Shown here: positions 51,208-59,762 of the stretch, one piece after another
Layout of the letters: each line of letters opens with the position of its first letter
Numbering within the stretch: position 1 is the stretch's first letter
NCBI GenBank assembly: GCA_039586575.1
Contig: JBDHKD010000004.1
Coordinates: 1-64,000, forward strand
Direction: 5' to 3'
Length of the DNA stretch: 64,000 nt
From: G020344215 sp039586575
GTDB taxonomy: Bacteria > Gemmatimonadota > Gemmatimonadetes > Palauibacterales > KS3-K002
Program-made: the position numbers and the translations under genes
The notes under the pieces: model-generated
The model's input: only the letters and a program-made list of their open reading frames with translations
Told to the model about the DNA's origin: nothing
The model's database searches: none

Positions 51208-52953
51208 GTGTGGTCCGAGGCACGCCTGGCGCTCGAGCGATACTTCGGATTCGGCGCCTTCCGCGCCGGTCAGCGGCAGGCCATCCTCTCGGCCCTGCAG
51301 GGACGGGATACGCTGGTCGTCATGCCGACCGGCGGCGGCAAGTCGCTCTGCTACCAAGTCCCCGCACTCGTCCTCCCCGGTCTCGCCCTGGTCGTTTCGC
51401 CGCTGATCGCGCTGATGCTCGATCAGGTGCGGGCACTGACGAAGCGGGGCGTCGCGGTCGCCCTGGTCAATTCGACGCTGACCGGCGACGAGATCGGCGA
51501 GCGCCTTCGCCAGGCGGAAGCCGGGAAGCTGGATCTCTTGTACGTGGCGCCGGAGCGCTTCGCCAGCCCGGTCTTTCGTCGCGCTCTGCGGAACATGAAC
51601 GTGGGCCTGGTGGCCATCGATGAAGCGCATTGCGTGTCGCAGTGGGGGCACGACTTTCGACCCAGCTACCTGAAGTTACGCGACACTTGGTCGGAGATCG
51701 GCGGCCCCCCCTTGATGGCGCTGACCGCTACCGCAACGCCGGAGGTACGCCGCGATATCATCGCGGAGCTCGACCTGCGGGCGCCGCGCGTCATCGTCCG
51801 CGGCTTCGATCGTCCCAACCTGCGCTGGACTGTCCACCGTCACGAGAAGTTGGCGGAGAAGGGTGATGTCCTTATCAGCCTGTTGGACGGCGGCACCGAG
51901 ACGGCCGTGGTCTACGCGTCGACGCGCAAGATGGTGGAGGCGGCATCGGAGCTGCTGAGAGGTGCGGGGATCGACGCGGCCGCCTACCACGCCGGGCTGC
52001 CGAAGGAACAGCGGATCCGGGTGCAGGACCAATGGACGTGCGGTCAGCTTCCCGTGGTCGTGGCCACCAACGCCTTCGGGATGGGGATCGACAAGGAGAA
52101 CGTGCGCCGTGTGATCCACTTCCAGATTCCCGGGTCGCTGGAGGCCTACTACCAGGAGGCGGGTCGTGCCGGGCGTGACGGGGAACCGGCCGAGTGCGTG
52201 CTGCTGCACAGCTACCGCGACCGCTTCATCCACGAGTTCTTCATCCGAACCGCCTACCCGCCGCCCAAAATCGTGCGCGCCACGTACCGCGCCCTGCAGG
52301 ACGCGGTTCGCTCGCTCGGTGGCCCGGCAACGCCCGCCCAGTTCGCGCACCGTGTTCGAGGTGCCAAGAGCGACCGGGAAGTCGGCTCGGCGCTGCGCAT
52401 CCTCCGCGACGCTGGCGTCGTCGAGGACACTGCGGCGCGTGCCAGCTGCTCGATCCGCTGGATCGCCAGCCCGGCCCAGCTGCAGGAACTGCTCGCGAGC
52501 GAGGTCGGCCTGGCGGACTACCGGCCGGAAGTCGGGTCGGTCCTCGCAGGCCTGGCCCGCATGTCGGCGTACGGCGAGCGGCGGCACCTCCGCGTCTCGC
52601 GCCGTGAGGTCGCCCGCTGGACCGCCGGAGACTTCGGCGCGGCCGGCGCGGCGCTCGACGAGCTACAGCGTGCATGCATCCTCGGTTGGCGCGACGAGGG
52701 CCTGCGCACGGGCTACGTCCCCGAGGACCTGAATCTCGATTCGGGCGAACTGCCCGTGGACTGGGCGCAACTCGCCGCCCGGCGCACGCTCGAGATGCAA
52801 AAGCTGCGGCGGATGGAAGGTTACGCGTTCCAGGGCGGCTGCCGACGAAGATACTTGCTGCGCTACTTCGGTGAGCACCTCGGCCGCTCGCGATGTGGAG
52901 GCTGCGACCGCTGCGTCACTCCCACTCGATCGTCGCGGGCGGCTTCGAAGTGA
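51208..52953 (+). CDS. recQ: ATP-dependent DNA helicase RecQ
   Basis: Superfamily 2 3'-5' helicase for recombination and fork repair. Residues 1-340 hold the helicase core: FRAGQRQAI, Walker A PTGGGKSLCYQ, DEAHCVSQWGHDFRP and YYQEAGRAGRDG (motif VI). Residues 340-500 are the RQC winged helix, without an HRDC domain. Unusually, the zinc-type Cys set (GGCRRRYLL..CGGCDRC) is at the very C-terminus, so at 581 residues this is a short, rearranged RecQ rather than the E. coli form. The last 38 bases overlap the convergent guaA. GTG 51208. Confidence 0.9.
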   Translation: MWSEARLALERYFGFGAFRAGQRQAILSALQGRDTLVVMPTGGGKSLCYQVPALVLPGLALVVSPLIALMLDQVRALTKRGVAVALVNSTLTGDEIGERLRQAEAGKLDLLYVAPERFASPVFRRALRNMNVGLVAIDEAHCVSQWGHDFRPSYLKLRDTWSEIGGPPLMALTATATPEVRRDIIAELDLRAPRVIVRGFDRPNLRWTVHRHEKLAEKGDVLISLLDGGTETAVVYASTRKMVEAASELLRGAGIDAAAYHAGLPKEQRIRVQDQWTCGQLPVVVATNAFGMGIDKENVRRVIHFQIPGSLEAYYQEAGRAGRDGEPAECVLLHSYRDRFIHEFFIRTAYPPPKIVRATYRALQDAVRSLGGPATPAQFAHRVRGAKSDREVGSALRILRDAGVVEDTAARASCSIRWIASPAQLQELLASEVGLADYRPEVGSVLAGLARMSAYGERRHLRVSRREVARWTAGDFGAAGAALDELQRACILGWRDEGLRTGYVPEDLNLDSGELPVDWAQLAARRTLEMQKLRRMEGYAFQGGCRRRYLLRYFGEHLGRSRCGGCDRCVTPTRSSRAASK

Positions 52954-54736
52954 CGTCGAGCGCGAGTCCCGAGACGCCGCCAAGGGCGAGGATGTCGCGC
53001 CGCAGCTCGTCGAGCAACGCCGCCGGCAGTTCCACCGGGGTGGCCGTCATCGCCCGCTTCGAGCCGACCGGCCGGACGACGACCAGCTCACCGCCGTCGC
53101 CGGCCAGGTCGAGGGGCACCAGGACGGTGGGACACTGCCAGATCTCATCGTAGAGGCTGTGGCGGCGGAGCGCCTCCATGACCAGGTGATCGGCCTCGCG
53201 CAACAGGTCGAGCCGCTCGCGGGTGACCGTGGCGACGAGCGGTACGGCGGTGGCCGGCGGTCCACCGGCGAGGTTCCAGATGCAGCGGTTGATGCCGGGC
53301 ACCTCGGCGGTGATCACCGAGGCGGCGGCGAGCAAGCTGGCCCACGACGCGTTGCCGCTCAACAGCACCGGGTGCTCGTAGGCGCGCAGGTCGGCTTTCA
53401 CCCCCACCGAACGCAGGGGCAGGACCTCGGCGTCGAGCCCGTAGCGACGGCCCACCTCGGCGACGAGTGGAGCGACCTCCTCGAGGTCCTGAACATCGTC
53501 TTCCCCGTCGCTGCACAGGAGCCGCACGCCGAGGCCGGGGCCGGGGAAGGGATGGCGCCAGACCAGCTCGTGCGGGATCCCCAGCCTCTCACCCAGCTCG
53601 CGCACCTCGACCTTGTAGAGCTCGGCCAGCGGCTCCACCACCCGGCCCTCGGCCAGCATCTGCTCGATCACCGGCACACGGTTGTGGTGCGTCTTGATCG
53701 TATCAGCCCGCTGCGTTCCACCCGTCTCGATCGTGTCGGGGTAGATCGTGCCCTGGCCGAGCAGGTGGTCGTCGAGGCCGAGGCGCTCTGCCTCGTCGCG
53801 GAAAACCGCGATGAAGGCGTCGCCGATAGCGCGCCGCTTAGCCTCCGGCTCGATCAGGCCGGCCAACCCGGCGAGGAAGCGGTCGCTGGCGTCGACGAAG
53901 TGAACGTGCGAGCCGAGCCCGAGACCGTGGAAGAACTCGATCACCTGGGCGCTCTCGTCCTTCCGCATGAGCCCGTTGTCGATGTGCAAGAGGTCGACCC
54001 GCTCGGGGCCGAGTGCGCGCACCAGCAGGGTGGCGGCGACGGTCGAGTCCACACCGCCCGAGGCGAGCAGGAACACCGAGCCGTCACCGACCTGCCGCTG
54101 GAGCTTGGCCATCTCGTCCGCGAGGAAGGCGTCCATCGACCAGGTAGGCCGGCAGCCGCAGATCTCGAACACGAAGTTCGCGATCATCTGGTCGCCGTGC
54201 ACGGTATCATCGACCTCGGGGTGGAACTGCAAGCCGTAACGGCGAAGCGAGTCGGACCCGATGGCGGCGAAGCGGTGGTCCGGACCGCCGTCCGTCGTCA
54301 CGCTCCAGCCGAGCTCCCGGAACTCCGGGCCCACCGAGCGCACGCTGTCGTAGTGGCTCATCCAGACCGGCTCGACCGGCCCGAGCCCGGCGAACAGCGG
54401 GTGGTCGCCCGCCAGGTGGAGCTCGGCCCGGCCCCACTGCCGCCCGCCGTGGATCACCGCGCCGCCGTAGTGCTTGGCGATCTCCTGGTGGCCGAAGCAG
54501 AACCCGATGATCGGGATGTCGAGGTCGAAGATTTCCTTGGTGTACTCGGAGTCCTCGCCGTGGGCCGAGAGGCTCGGGCTGCCCGAGATGATGATGCCCC
54601 GGTAGGGTCCGAAGGCCGTGATCGGATCCTCGGGCTGCCGGATCTCGGCCAGCACGCCCAGGCGGCGGACCTTGGTCGCGATCAGGTGCGCGTATTGGCC
54701 GCCGAAATCGACAACCCCTATCGCGTCGTGCTGCAT
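52916..54736 (-). CDS. guaA: GMP synthase (glutamine-hydrolysing), long form
   Basis: Converts XMP to GMP using glutamine and ATP. The N-terminal class I amidotransferase has the nucleophile Cys in GFCFGHQE and His-Glu in FHPEV; the ATP-pyrophosphatase loop is SGGVDST; HPFPGPGLGVR and the C-terminal IEWE are family hallmarks. At 606 residues it is 70-90 longer than the common form, with extra sequence after the HPFPGPGLGVR motif (residues about 440-520). This long type is known in some bacteria. Convergent with recQ, with 38 bases of overlap. Confidence 0.95.
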   Translation of the reverse strand: MQHDAIGVVDFGGQYAHLIATKVRRLGVLAEIRQPEDPITAFGPYRGIIISGSPSLSAHGEDSEYTKEIFDLDIPIIGFCFGHQEIAKHYGGAVIHGGRQWGRAELHLAGDHPLFAGLGPVEPVWMSHYDSVRSVGPEFRELGWSVTTDGGPDHRFAAIGSDSLRRYGLQFHPEVDDTVHGDQMIANFVFEICGCRPTWSMDAFLADEMAKLQRQVGDGSVFLLASGGVDSTVAATLLVRALGPERVDLLHIDNGLMRKDESAQVIEFFHGLGLGSHVHFVDASDRFLAGLAGLIEPEAKRRAIGDAFIAVFRDEAERLGLDDHLLGQGTIYPDTIETGGTQRADTIKTHHNRVPVIEQMLAEGRVVEPLAELYKVEVRELGERLGIPHELVWRHPFPGPGLGVRLLCSDGEDDVQDLEEVAPLVAEVGRRYGLDAEVLPLRSVGVKADLRAYEHPVLLSGNASWASLLAAASVITAEVPGINRCIWNLAGGPPATAVPLVATVTRERLDLLREADHLVMEALRRHSLYDEIWQCPTVLVPLDLAGDGGELVVVRPVGSKRAMTATPVELPAALLDELRRDILALGGVSGLALDVTSKPPATIEWE

Positions 54737-54746
54737 CGACTCCTCG

Positions 54747-54992
54747 TCAGGGTGAGCTGAATGGCCTCAGATGTGGAATACTCAGGGGCACGGCGATCGC
54801 GCAAGGCCCACGACAGGGCGGCCGACACCGCGCCGGCGCCGCTACGGGGAAGGACCAGTCTAGAAGGTCGAAGCGCTCGGTGAACAGATCGACCGCTTCC
54901 AGGATCGCGTACGACGCGCCCAGGTAGACGAGCAGCACCTGCCACAACGAGCGGCGGTGCACCTCGGCGATCAGTCTGCGAAAACGCCACAT
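54747..54992 (-). pseudogene. N-terminal fragment of a membrane-anchored regulatory protein
   Basis: Codes for MWRFRRLIAEVHRRSLWQVL, then LVYLGASYAILEAVDLFTE and RFDLLDWSFP before breaking into unrelated Cys/Pro-rich residues. The opening matches the basic helix plus membrane segment found at the start of TPR- or cyclase-type proteins in these bacteria, which normally continue with a second helix and a large domain. Only about 48 residues are preserved, so I read it as a truncated remnant; a short functional peptide is less likely. The right-edge gene at 63951 starts similarly. No ribosome site is visible. Confidence 0.5.
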
Positions 54993-55222
54993 ATCCCAAA
55001 CGCGGCAGAACGTTACGAACCCGACCGGGGCCGGCGGAACGCCTGAATATGCGCTGGCTCTTGTCGCAGATTAACGAACGCCGCTCGTCCGGCGCCTGAC
55101 GACACCCTCCGGCCCCTAGCTTTAAGCGTAACTCTTTTACATACTTATGGCCTGACATCTGCGAGAACGCATGAGAGTACGCCCTCGGACCCCAGGGGCG
55201 CCTAGCGAGCGGACGAGGGAGT
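54993..55222. other. Intergenic region before the acyl-CoA dehydrogenase gene
   Basis: The stretch between guaA and the dehydrogenase (54737-55222) contains only the fragment above and, at 55120-55150, the single AT-rich patch (TTTAAGCGTAACTCTTTTAC, then ATACTTAT), probably a promoter, although no clear -35/-10 pair can be assigned. Confidence 0.4.
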
Positions 55223-56482
55223 ATGAACGGGCTGACCAGCAGCGTCGACGACCACTATCTGAGCGAGGAACACCGCATGCTCCGAGACATGGTCCGGGAG
55301 TTTGCGGAGAACGAGATCGCTCCCATCGCCCGGGAGATCGACGCCGAGGCTCGATTCCCCTGGGCGAACGTGGCCAAGATGGCGGAGTTGGGCCTTTTCG
55401 GCGTGCCGTGGCCGGAAGCGTACGGCGGTGCTGGGATGGATGTGCTGGCCTCGGCGGTCGTGAGCGAGGAGCTGTCCAAGTTCTGCCCGTCGCACTCGAT
55501 CACGGTGGGGGCGACGATCTCGCTGGCGGCGAGTCCGATATTCTATTTCGGCAACGAGGAGCAGAAACAGAAGTACTTGACGAAGCTCGCCCGTGGCGAG
55601 GTTCTGGGCGCCTTCGGGCTCACGGAGCCTGAAGCCGGGTCCGACGCGCAGGGCACGCAAACCCGCGCCGAGCACAAGGGCGACCACTGGGTCTTGAACG
55701 GTACGAAGATCTTCATCACCAACGGTGGTGTAGGCGAGATATTCGTGGCCACGGCGGTCACAGGCCAGCGGCCGAACGGGCAGAAGGAAATCAGCTCGTT
55801 CATCCTGACCAAGGAGACGCGGGACCTGGAGGAGGCGAAGGCCGTAGGCGTGGGCCACGCGGATGATCTGGAACACACGCCGGGTTTCACGCACGGTAAG
55901 AAGGAAGACAAACTCGGCTGGCGAGCCTCCGATACGACCGAACTCATCTTCGAGGACGCCGTCGTCCCCGATGAGAATATGCTGGGCAAGCGAGGTCATG
56001 GGTTCAAGAACTTCATGCAGACGCTCGATGGGGGGCGGATCGGGATGGCGGCGCACCTGCTGGGGATCGCCGAGGGTGCGCTTGAGCATACGTTGAAGTT
56101 CACGAGCGAGCGCAAGCAGTTCAACACGCGCATCTGCGACTTTCAGGGCATTCGGTTCGAGCTCGCCGACTGGTGGACCCGCATCGAGGCGGGGAAGCAC
56201 CTGACATATCAGGCGGCGGTGCTGCGGCAGGCGGGCAAACCGCACTCGAAGGAAGCGGCGATGGCCAAGCTCTACTGCTCGGAGCTCGCCAACTGGGCTA
56301 CGGTGAAAGCGGTGCAGTTCCATGGCGCCTACGGCTACACGACGGAGTACCCCGTGGAACGGCTGATGAGAGATGCGAAGATAGGGGAAATCGGAGAGGG
56401 AACCTCCGAGGTCCAGAGGATGGTGATTGCGCGCCACCTTCTCGGTCCGGAAACGACACCTGAGAAGGAGGGCGACAAATGA
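55223..56482 (+). CDS. Acyl-CoA dehydrogenase
   Basis: FAD enzyme introducing a trans-2,3 double bond in acyl-CoA, passing electrons to ETF. The 419 residues contain LGLFGVPWPEAYGGAG, the FAD/substrate loop AFGLTEPEAGSDAQGTQT, WVLNGTKIFITNGG, ERKQFNTRICDFQG and, near the C-terminus, IGEIGEGTSEVQRMVIAR with the catalytic Glu. An insertion of about 25 charged residues (EEAKAVGVGHADDLEHTPGF) lies between the two middle strands. Chain-length preference is unknown. ATG 55223, after GAGGGAG. Confidence 0.93.
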   Translation: MNGLTSSVDDHYLSEEHRMLRDMVREFAENEIAPIAREIDAEARFPWANVAKMAELGLFGVPWPEAYGGAGMDVLASAVVSEELSKFCPSHSITVGATISLAASPIFYFGNEEQKQKYLTKLARGEVLGAFGLTEPEAGSDAQGTQTRAEHKGDHWVLNGTKIFITNGGVGEIFVATAVTGQRPNGQKEISSFILTKETRDLEEAKAVGVGHADDLEHTPGFTHGKKEDKLGWRASDTTELIFEDAVVPDENMLGKRGHGFKNFMQTLDGGRIGMAAHLLGIAEGALEHTLKFTSERKQFNTRICDFQGIRFELADWWTRIEAGKHLTYQAAVLRQAGKPHSKEAAMAKLYCSELANWATVKAVQFHGAYGYTTEYPVERLMRDAKIGEIGEGTSEVQRMVIARHLLGPETTPEKEGDK

Positions 56483-56503
56483 ATGGAGTCAGACTAGCAG
56501 CGC

Positions 56504-58015
56504 ATGAAAAGGCAACTACTCATAAGCGCGGCCCCGCACGAGACGCGGGTCGCGATCTTGGAGGACAACGTCCTCGTCGAGCTGATGCTCGATCGCCCCG
56601 ACGCCCAGCGCATGGTGGGCGACATCTATCTGGGGCGTGTTGAAGGAGTACTACCGGGCATACAGGCCGCGTTCGTCAACATTGGGACCGAGAAGGCCGC
56701 TTTCCTTCACGTCTCCGATCTCGCCGATGAAGATCCCGAGGCCTCGGAGGAGGAAAGGGGCGTCAAGCGGTACCCGCCCATCCAGACGCTGACCAAGAAG
56801 GGCGAGGAGCTTCTCGTCCAGGTCACCAAAGAGCCGATCGGGACCAAAGGTCCACGCGTCACCGCCCAGATCTCGCTGCCCGGCCGCTACCTGGTCTACA
56901 TGCCGCGCAGCGAGCACGTCGGCGTCTCCCGCAAGATCGAGGATCGCGAAGAGCGCACGCGACTGCGCCGCCTGATGCGAAACATCCTCAGCCAGGATCA
57001 GGGTGGCGTCATCGTGCGTACGGTCGGCGAAGAGGCAGGCCGCAAGCCGCTGGAGCGCGAGCTGAAGGGTTTGCGCAAGACCTGGAAGCGGATCGAGGCG
57101 CGGGTCGCTCAGCACCAGGCGCCCGCCTTGATTCACGAAGAAGCGCACCTGGCCGCCGGCATCATCAGGGACCTGTTCAGCGAGAAGGTCGATTCGCTGA
57201 TCGTCGATTCGCGTGAGATCTTCAACGAGGTGCGCGACTATCTCGAGGCGGTCGATCCCGATCTGGTGAGCCGGGTCAACCTCTACGAGGGTACGGTCCC
57301 ACTGTTCGACAAGTACGAGATCGAGGATGAGATCCGTCGTTCGTTCGAGAGCCGGGTCGAATTGCCGTCGGGCGGCTACATCGTCATCGAACCAACCGAG
57401 GGCCTCGTGGCGATCGACGTAAACACCGGCCGCTACACCGGAAAGAAAGACCCCGAGAAGACGATCCTGCGCACGAACCTCGACGCCGCCCGCGAGGTCG
57501 CCCGGCAGCTGCGTCTGCGTGACATCGGCGGTATCATCGTCGTCGACTTCATCGACATGGAGGACAGGGCCAACCGCGACCGGGTGATGCAGGAGCTGCG
57601 GCTGCACCTAAGCCGCGATCGGGCTCGTACCAAGGCGTTCCAGATCTCTGACCTCGGACTCGTCGAGATGACCCGCCAGCGAGTCAGGCCCAGCGTCTAC
57701 CACACCGTGACCCGGCCCTGCCCCTACTGCGACGGCGCCGGCCGCATCGTCACTCCCTCCACCGTCGTTCGCCGCGTCGAGCGGGCGATCCGCCGCGTGG
57801 CGGCGGCCAAGGAAGAGAAGCGGCTGGTCATCCGCCTGCACCCGGAGGTGGCGCTCCACATCCTGGAGGAGGAGCCCGACCTGCTGCGCCGCCTGGAGGC
57901 GGAGTACAAGGTCGACATCGAGGTGCGGGACGACCCGCTGATGAGGGCGGACGAGTTCCGTATCCTGGCGGGGCCCGCCGATGTGGACGTGACCGCCCGC
58001 TACGCCGTGGCTTGA
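56504..58015 (+). CDS. rng: Ribonuclease G (RNase E/G family)
   Basis: Endoribonuclease for rRNA maturation and mRNA decay. The 503-residue protein has the S1 RNA-binding domain with NIGTEKAAFLHVSDL, the DNase-I-like catalytic part with AIDVNTGRYTGKKD (Mg-binding Asp) and VVDFIDM (second Asp), and the zinc-link CPYCDGAGR near residue 405. It lacks the long C-terminal degradosome scaffold of RNase E. Encoded just before the L21/L27 genes, a conserved arrangement in many bacteria. Confidence 0.93.
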   Translation: MKRQLLISAAPHETRVAILEDNVLVELMLDRPDAQRMVGDIYLGRVEGVLPGIQAAFVNIGTEKAAFLHVSDLADEDPEASEEERGVKRYPPIQTLTKKGEELLVQVTKEPIGTKGPRVTAQISLPGRYLVYMPRSEHVGVSRKIEDREERTRLRRLMRNILSQDQGGVIVRTVGEEAGRKPLERELKGLRKTWKRIEARVAQHQAPALIHEEAHLAAGIIRDLFSEKVDSLIVDSREIFNEVRDYLEAVDPDLVSRVNLYEGTVPLFDKYEIEDEIRRSFESRVELPSGGYIVIEPTEGLVAIDVNTGRYTGKKDPEKTILRTNLDAAREVARQLRLRDIGGIIVVDFIDMEDRANRDRVMQELRLHLSRDRARTKAFQISDLGLVEMTRQRVRPSVYHTVTRPCPYCDGAGRIVTPSTVVRRVERAIRRVAAAKEEKRLVIRLHPEVALHILEEEPDLLRRLEAEYKVDIEVRDDPLMRADEFRILAGPADVDVTARYAVA

Positions 58016-58040
58016 AGCGCGGGGCCGGGAGGGCGGGGCG

Positions 58041-58069
58041 TTGACACGCCGCCTCTCAGCGGATAGCCT
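58041..58069 (+). promoter_or_regulatory. Promoter for rplU-rpmA
   Basis: TTGACA (58041-58046, perfect -35), a 17-base spacer and TAGCCT (58064-58069). The predicted start near 58076 gives a leader of about 40 bases to the rplU GTG at 58115, so the ribosomal-protein pair can be transcribed independently of RNase G. Confidence 0.55.
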
Positions 58070-58114
58070 TTAGGGTTCTCGAAATCGCGATAACTCTCAC
58101 GTGGTAGCACGGTT

Positions 58115-58684
58115 GTGACATACGCCATCTTTAAGGCCGCAGGCTTCCAGTACCGCGCCGAGCTCGGCGAGATATTGAGGCTGCCCTCTATGGACGCCGA
58201 GTCCGGCCAGACGGTAACCTTCGACGAAGTGCTGCTCGGCTCGAGCGAGGGGGAAGTGCTGATCGGCCGGCCGACCGTGGAAGGAGCTGCGGTGCGTGCC
58301 GAGGTGCTCGGGCATGGCCGGGCCGACAAGATCATCGTCTTCAAGTTCAAGCGCCGCAAGAACTACCGGCGCAAGACCGGCCATCGCCAGGGCTACACCG
58401 AGGTGCGGGTGAGCGAAATCGACCTGGGCGGCGACCGGCGCGTCACTCTCGAGTCGATCCAGAAAGCCGCGCCCAAGAAGGTGGCGAAGAAGGCGCCGGC
58501 GGCCAAGGCGGCGGCCAAGCCGAAGGCCGAGAAAGCCCCGGCCAAGAAGGCCCCGGCCAAGAAGACGACGGCCAAGAAGACGACGGCCAAGAAGGCCGCG
58601 CCCAAGGCGAAAGCCAAGGCCACCACCAAGAAGACCACGGCCAAGGCCAAGACGGGCACGAAGTCGAAGAAGAAGAAATCCTAG
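58115..58684 (+). CDS. rplU: 50S ribosomal protein L21 with a long Lys/Ala-rich C-terminal tail
   Basis: Residues 1-106 are an ordinary L21: MTYAIFKAAGFQYRAELG, EVLLGSSEGEVLIGRP, KIIVFKFKRRKNYRRKTGHRQ, TEVRVSEIDL. Residues about 107-189 are a low-complexity tail of Lys, Ala, Pro and Thr in AKK/PAKK/TTAKK repeats, like histone H1 tails. L21 is normally about 103 residues. The tail may bind rRNA or act beyond the ribosome; its role is unknown. The internal DNA repeats could slip in replication or assembly. GTG 58115 lacks a strong ribosome site. Confidence 0.93.
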   Translation: MTYAIFKAAGFQYRAELGEILRLPSMDAESGQTVTFDEVLLGSSEGEVLIGRPTVEGAAVRAEVLGHGRADKIIVFKFKRRKNYRRKTGHRQGYTEVRVSEIDLGGDRRVTLESIQKAAPKKVAKKAPAAKAAAKPKAEKAPAKKAPAKKTTAKKTTAKKAAPKAKAKATTKKTTAKAKTGTKSKKKKS

Positions 58685-58698
58685 CGGGGACGGATCTC

Positions 58699-58953
58699 AT
58701 GGCTCATAAGAAAGCAGGCGGATCGACTCGCAACGGTCGCGACAGCAACCCGTCGTTCCTGGGCGTGAAGCGATACGGGGGTCAGTTCGTGACGGCCGGC
58801 AGTATCATCATGCGGCAGCGTGGCACCAAGTTCCATCCGGGCCGCAACGTGGGGAAGGGCGGCGACGACACGCTCTTTGCCCTGTCCGATGGGTATGTGA
58901 GTTTTGGGTCGAGTCGCGGGCGCAAGGTTGTCTCGGTGCTACCCGAGGCCTAG
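58699..58953 (+). CDS. rpmA: 50S ribosomal protein L27
   Basis: An 84-residue L27 with the canonical N-terminus MAHKKAGGSTRNGRDSNPS, which reaches the peptidyl-transferase centre, and GGQFVTAGSIIMRQRGTKFHPG. No Firmicutes-type cleavable N-terminal extension. It follows rplU by 14 bases and ends at a strong terminator. Confidence 0.96.
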   Translation: MAHKKAGGSTRNGRDSNPSFLGVKRYGGQFVTAGSIIMRQRGTKFHPGRNVGKGGDDTLFALSDGYVSFGSSRGRKVVSVLPEA

Positions 58954-58975
58954 CGGGCCGACGACGGCGAATGCG

Positions 58976-59006
58976 AAAAGCCCGGCGCTGCCGGGCTTTT
59001 TTCTTT
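58976..59006 (+). terminator. Rho-independent terminator after rpmA
   Basis: AAAAGCCCGGC, loop GCT, GCCGGGCTTTT, then TTCTTT: an 11-bp GC-rich stem with a U-run. The flanking A-run makes it work in both directions, so it can also end the convergent DinB-family gene, whose stop is at 59005. This is the clearest intrinsic terminator in the window. Confidence 0.9.
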
Positions 59007-59511
59007 ACATCGGCTCATCGGCCGACGGCCCATAGGTTCCGGGCACCGATGCGCCACTCAACCGCAGGAACACCGAGAGCTGGCCACGGTGATGTACGGT
59101 ATGGTTCAGAACCATGCCGCGCAGCACACCGATCCTCGGCTGCGTGAATATTACTGCCCCGGCGTTCTTGAACGTCCAGGGCTTCATGAAATCGTCGTCA
59201 CTCGAAGCGGCGATCGCTTCCCTCAGCTTCGCGATGTTTGTGTCGTGCAGCTCGAGAATCTCGGAAACGGTCTGCAGCTGGACCGGCTTGTAGGGCTCAG
59301 CCCCGGGTGGATTGATGTCCATCTCCTCCGTCGTCAACGTATGCACGCCCCAGCCCGGCAGCTCGGCCAGGTGAGTCGCCAGGCGGCTCAACGTCATCGA
59401 CTTGTCCGCCGGCTTCCACTCGAGCCTCTCCTCGGGGACGTTCTTGAGCAGCTTGCGTGTCGCGGCGGCTTCCTGCTCCAGCTCCTGCAGCAATGCGTCT
59501 TTGATCGCCAC
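59005..59511 (-). CDS. DinB-family protein
   Basis: A 168-residue four-helix bundle of the DinB/YfiT type. Candidate metal-binding His are in RLATHLAELPGW, and in NHTVHHRGQL near residue 140, the usual HxxxH pattern. Members include thiol-dependent transferases and many uncharacterised proteins, so no substrate is proposed. GTG 59511. The divergent gap 59512-59762 contains no recognised element except the ribosome site of the next gene. Confidence 0.82.
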   Translation of the reverse strand: MAIKDALLQELEQEAAATRKLLKNVPEERLEWKPADKSMTLSRLATHLAELPGWGVHTLTTEEMDINPPGAEPYKPVQLQTVSEILELHDTNIAKLREAIAASSDDDFMKPWTFKNAGAVIFTQPRIGVLRGMVLNHTVHHRGQLSVFLRLSGASVPGTYGPSADEPM

Positions 59512-59762
59512 GGCTGTGCTCCTGCTAAGCGTAGGGTTCCGATCGGGTGAACAACCAAACTAGTGCGGCCGCCGGCCGCCCGACAAGCGCCAGATCGAGC
59601 GGTACCCGCTCGCTCGAGACACACCTTGTCGCCGGGGCGCTCGGCCACCATCCTTACCGGTCACTTTCCTCGGACCGTGCCCCACCGACCTTACGGCCAC
59701 CGGAGCCTGGTGCGCCGGCAGCGTGGTTTCTAGCACCCATCCACCTCAGGAGGTATTGAGCG

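Noticed and set aside
54718..55158. 146-codon minus-strand frame overlapping the membrane-anchor fragment
   Set aside because: Arg/Ser/Pro-rich without structure; the other frame contains a recognisable membrane-anchor start.
58433..58684. Tandem Lys/Ala codon repeats of rplU as a mobile or CRISPR-like repeat
   Set aside because: The repeats stay in the L21 frame and are fully explained as a low-complexity protein tail.
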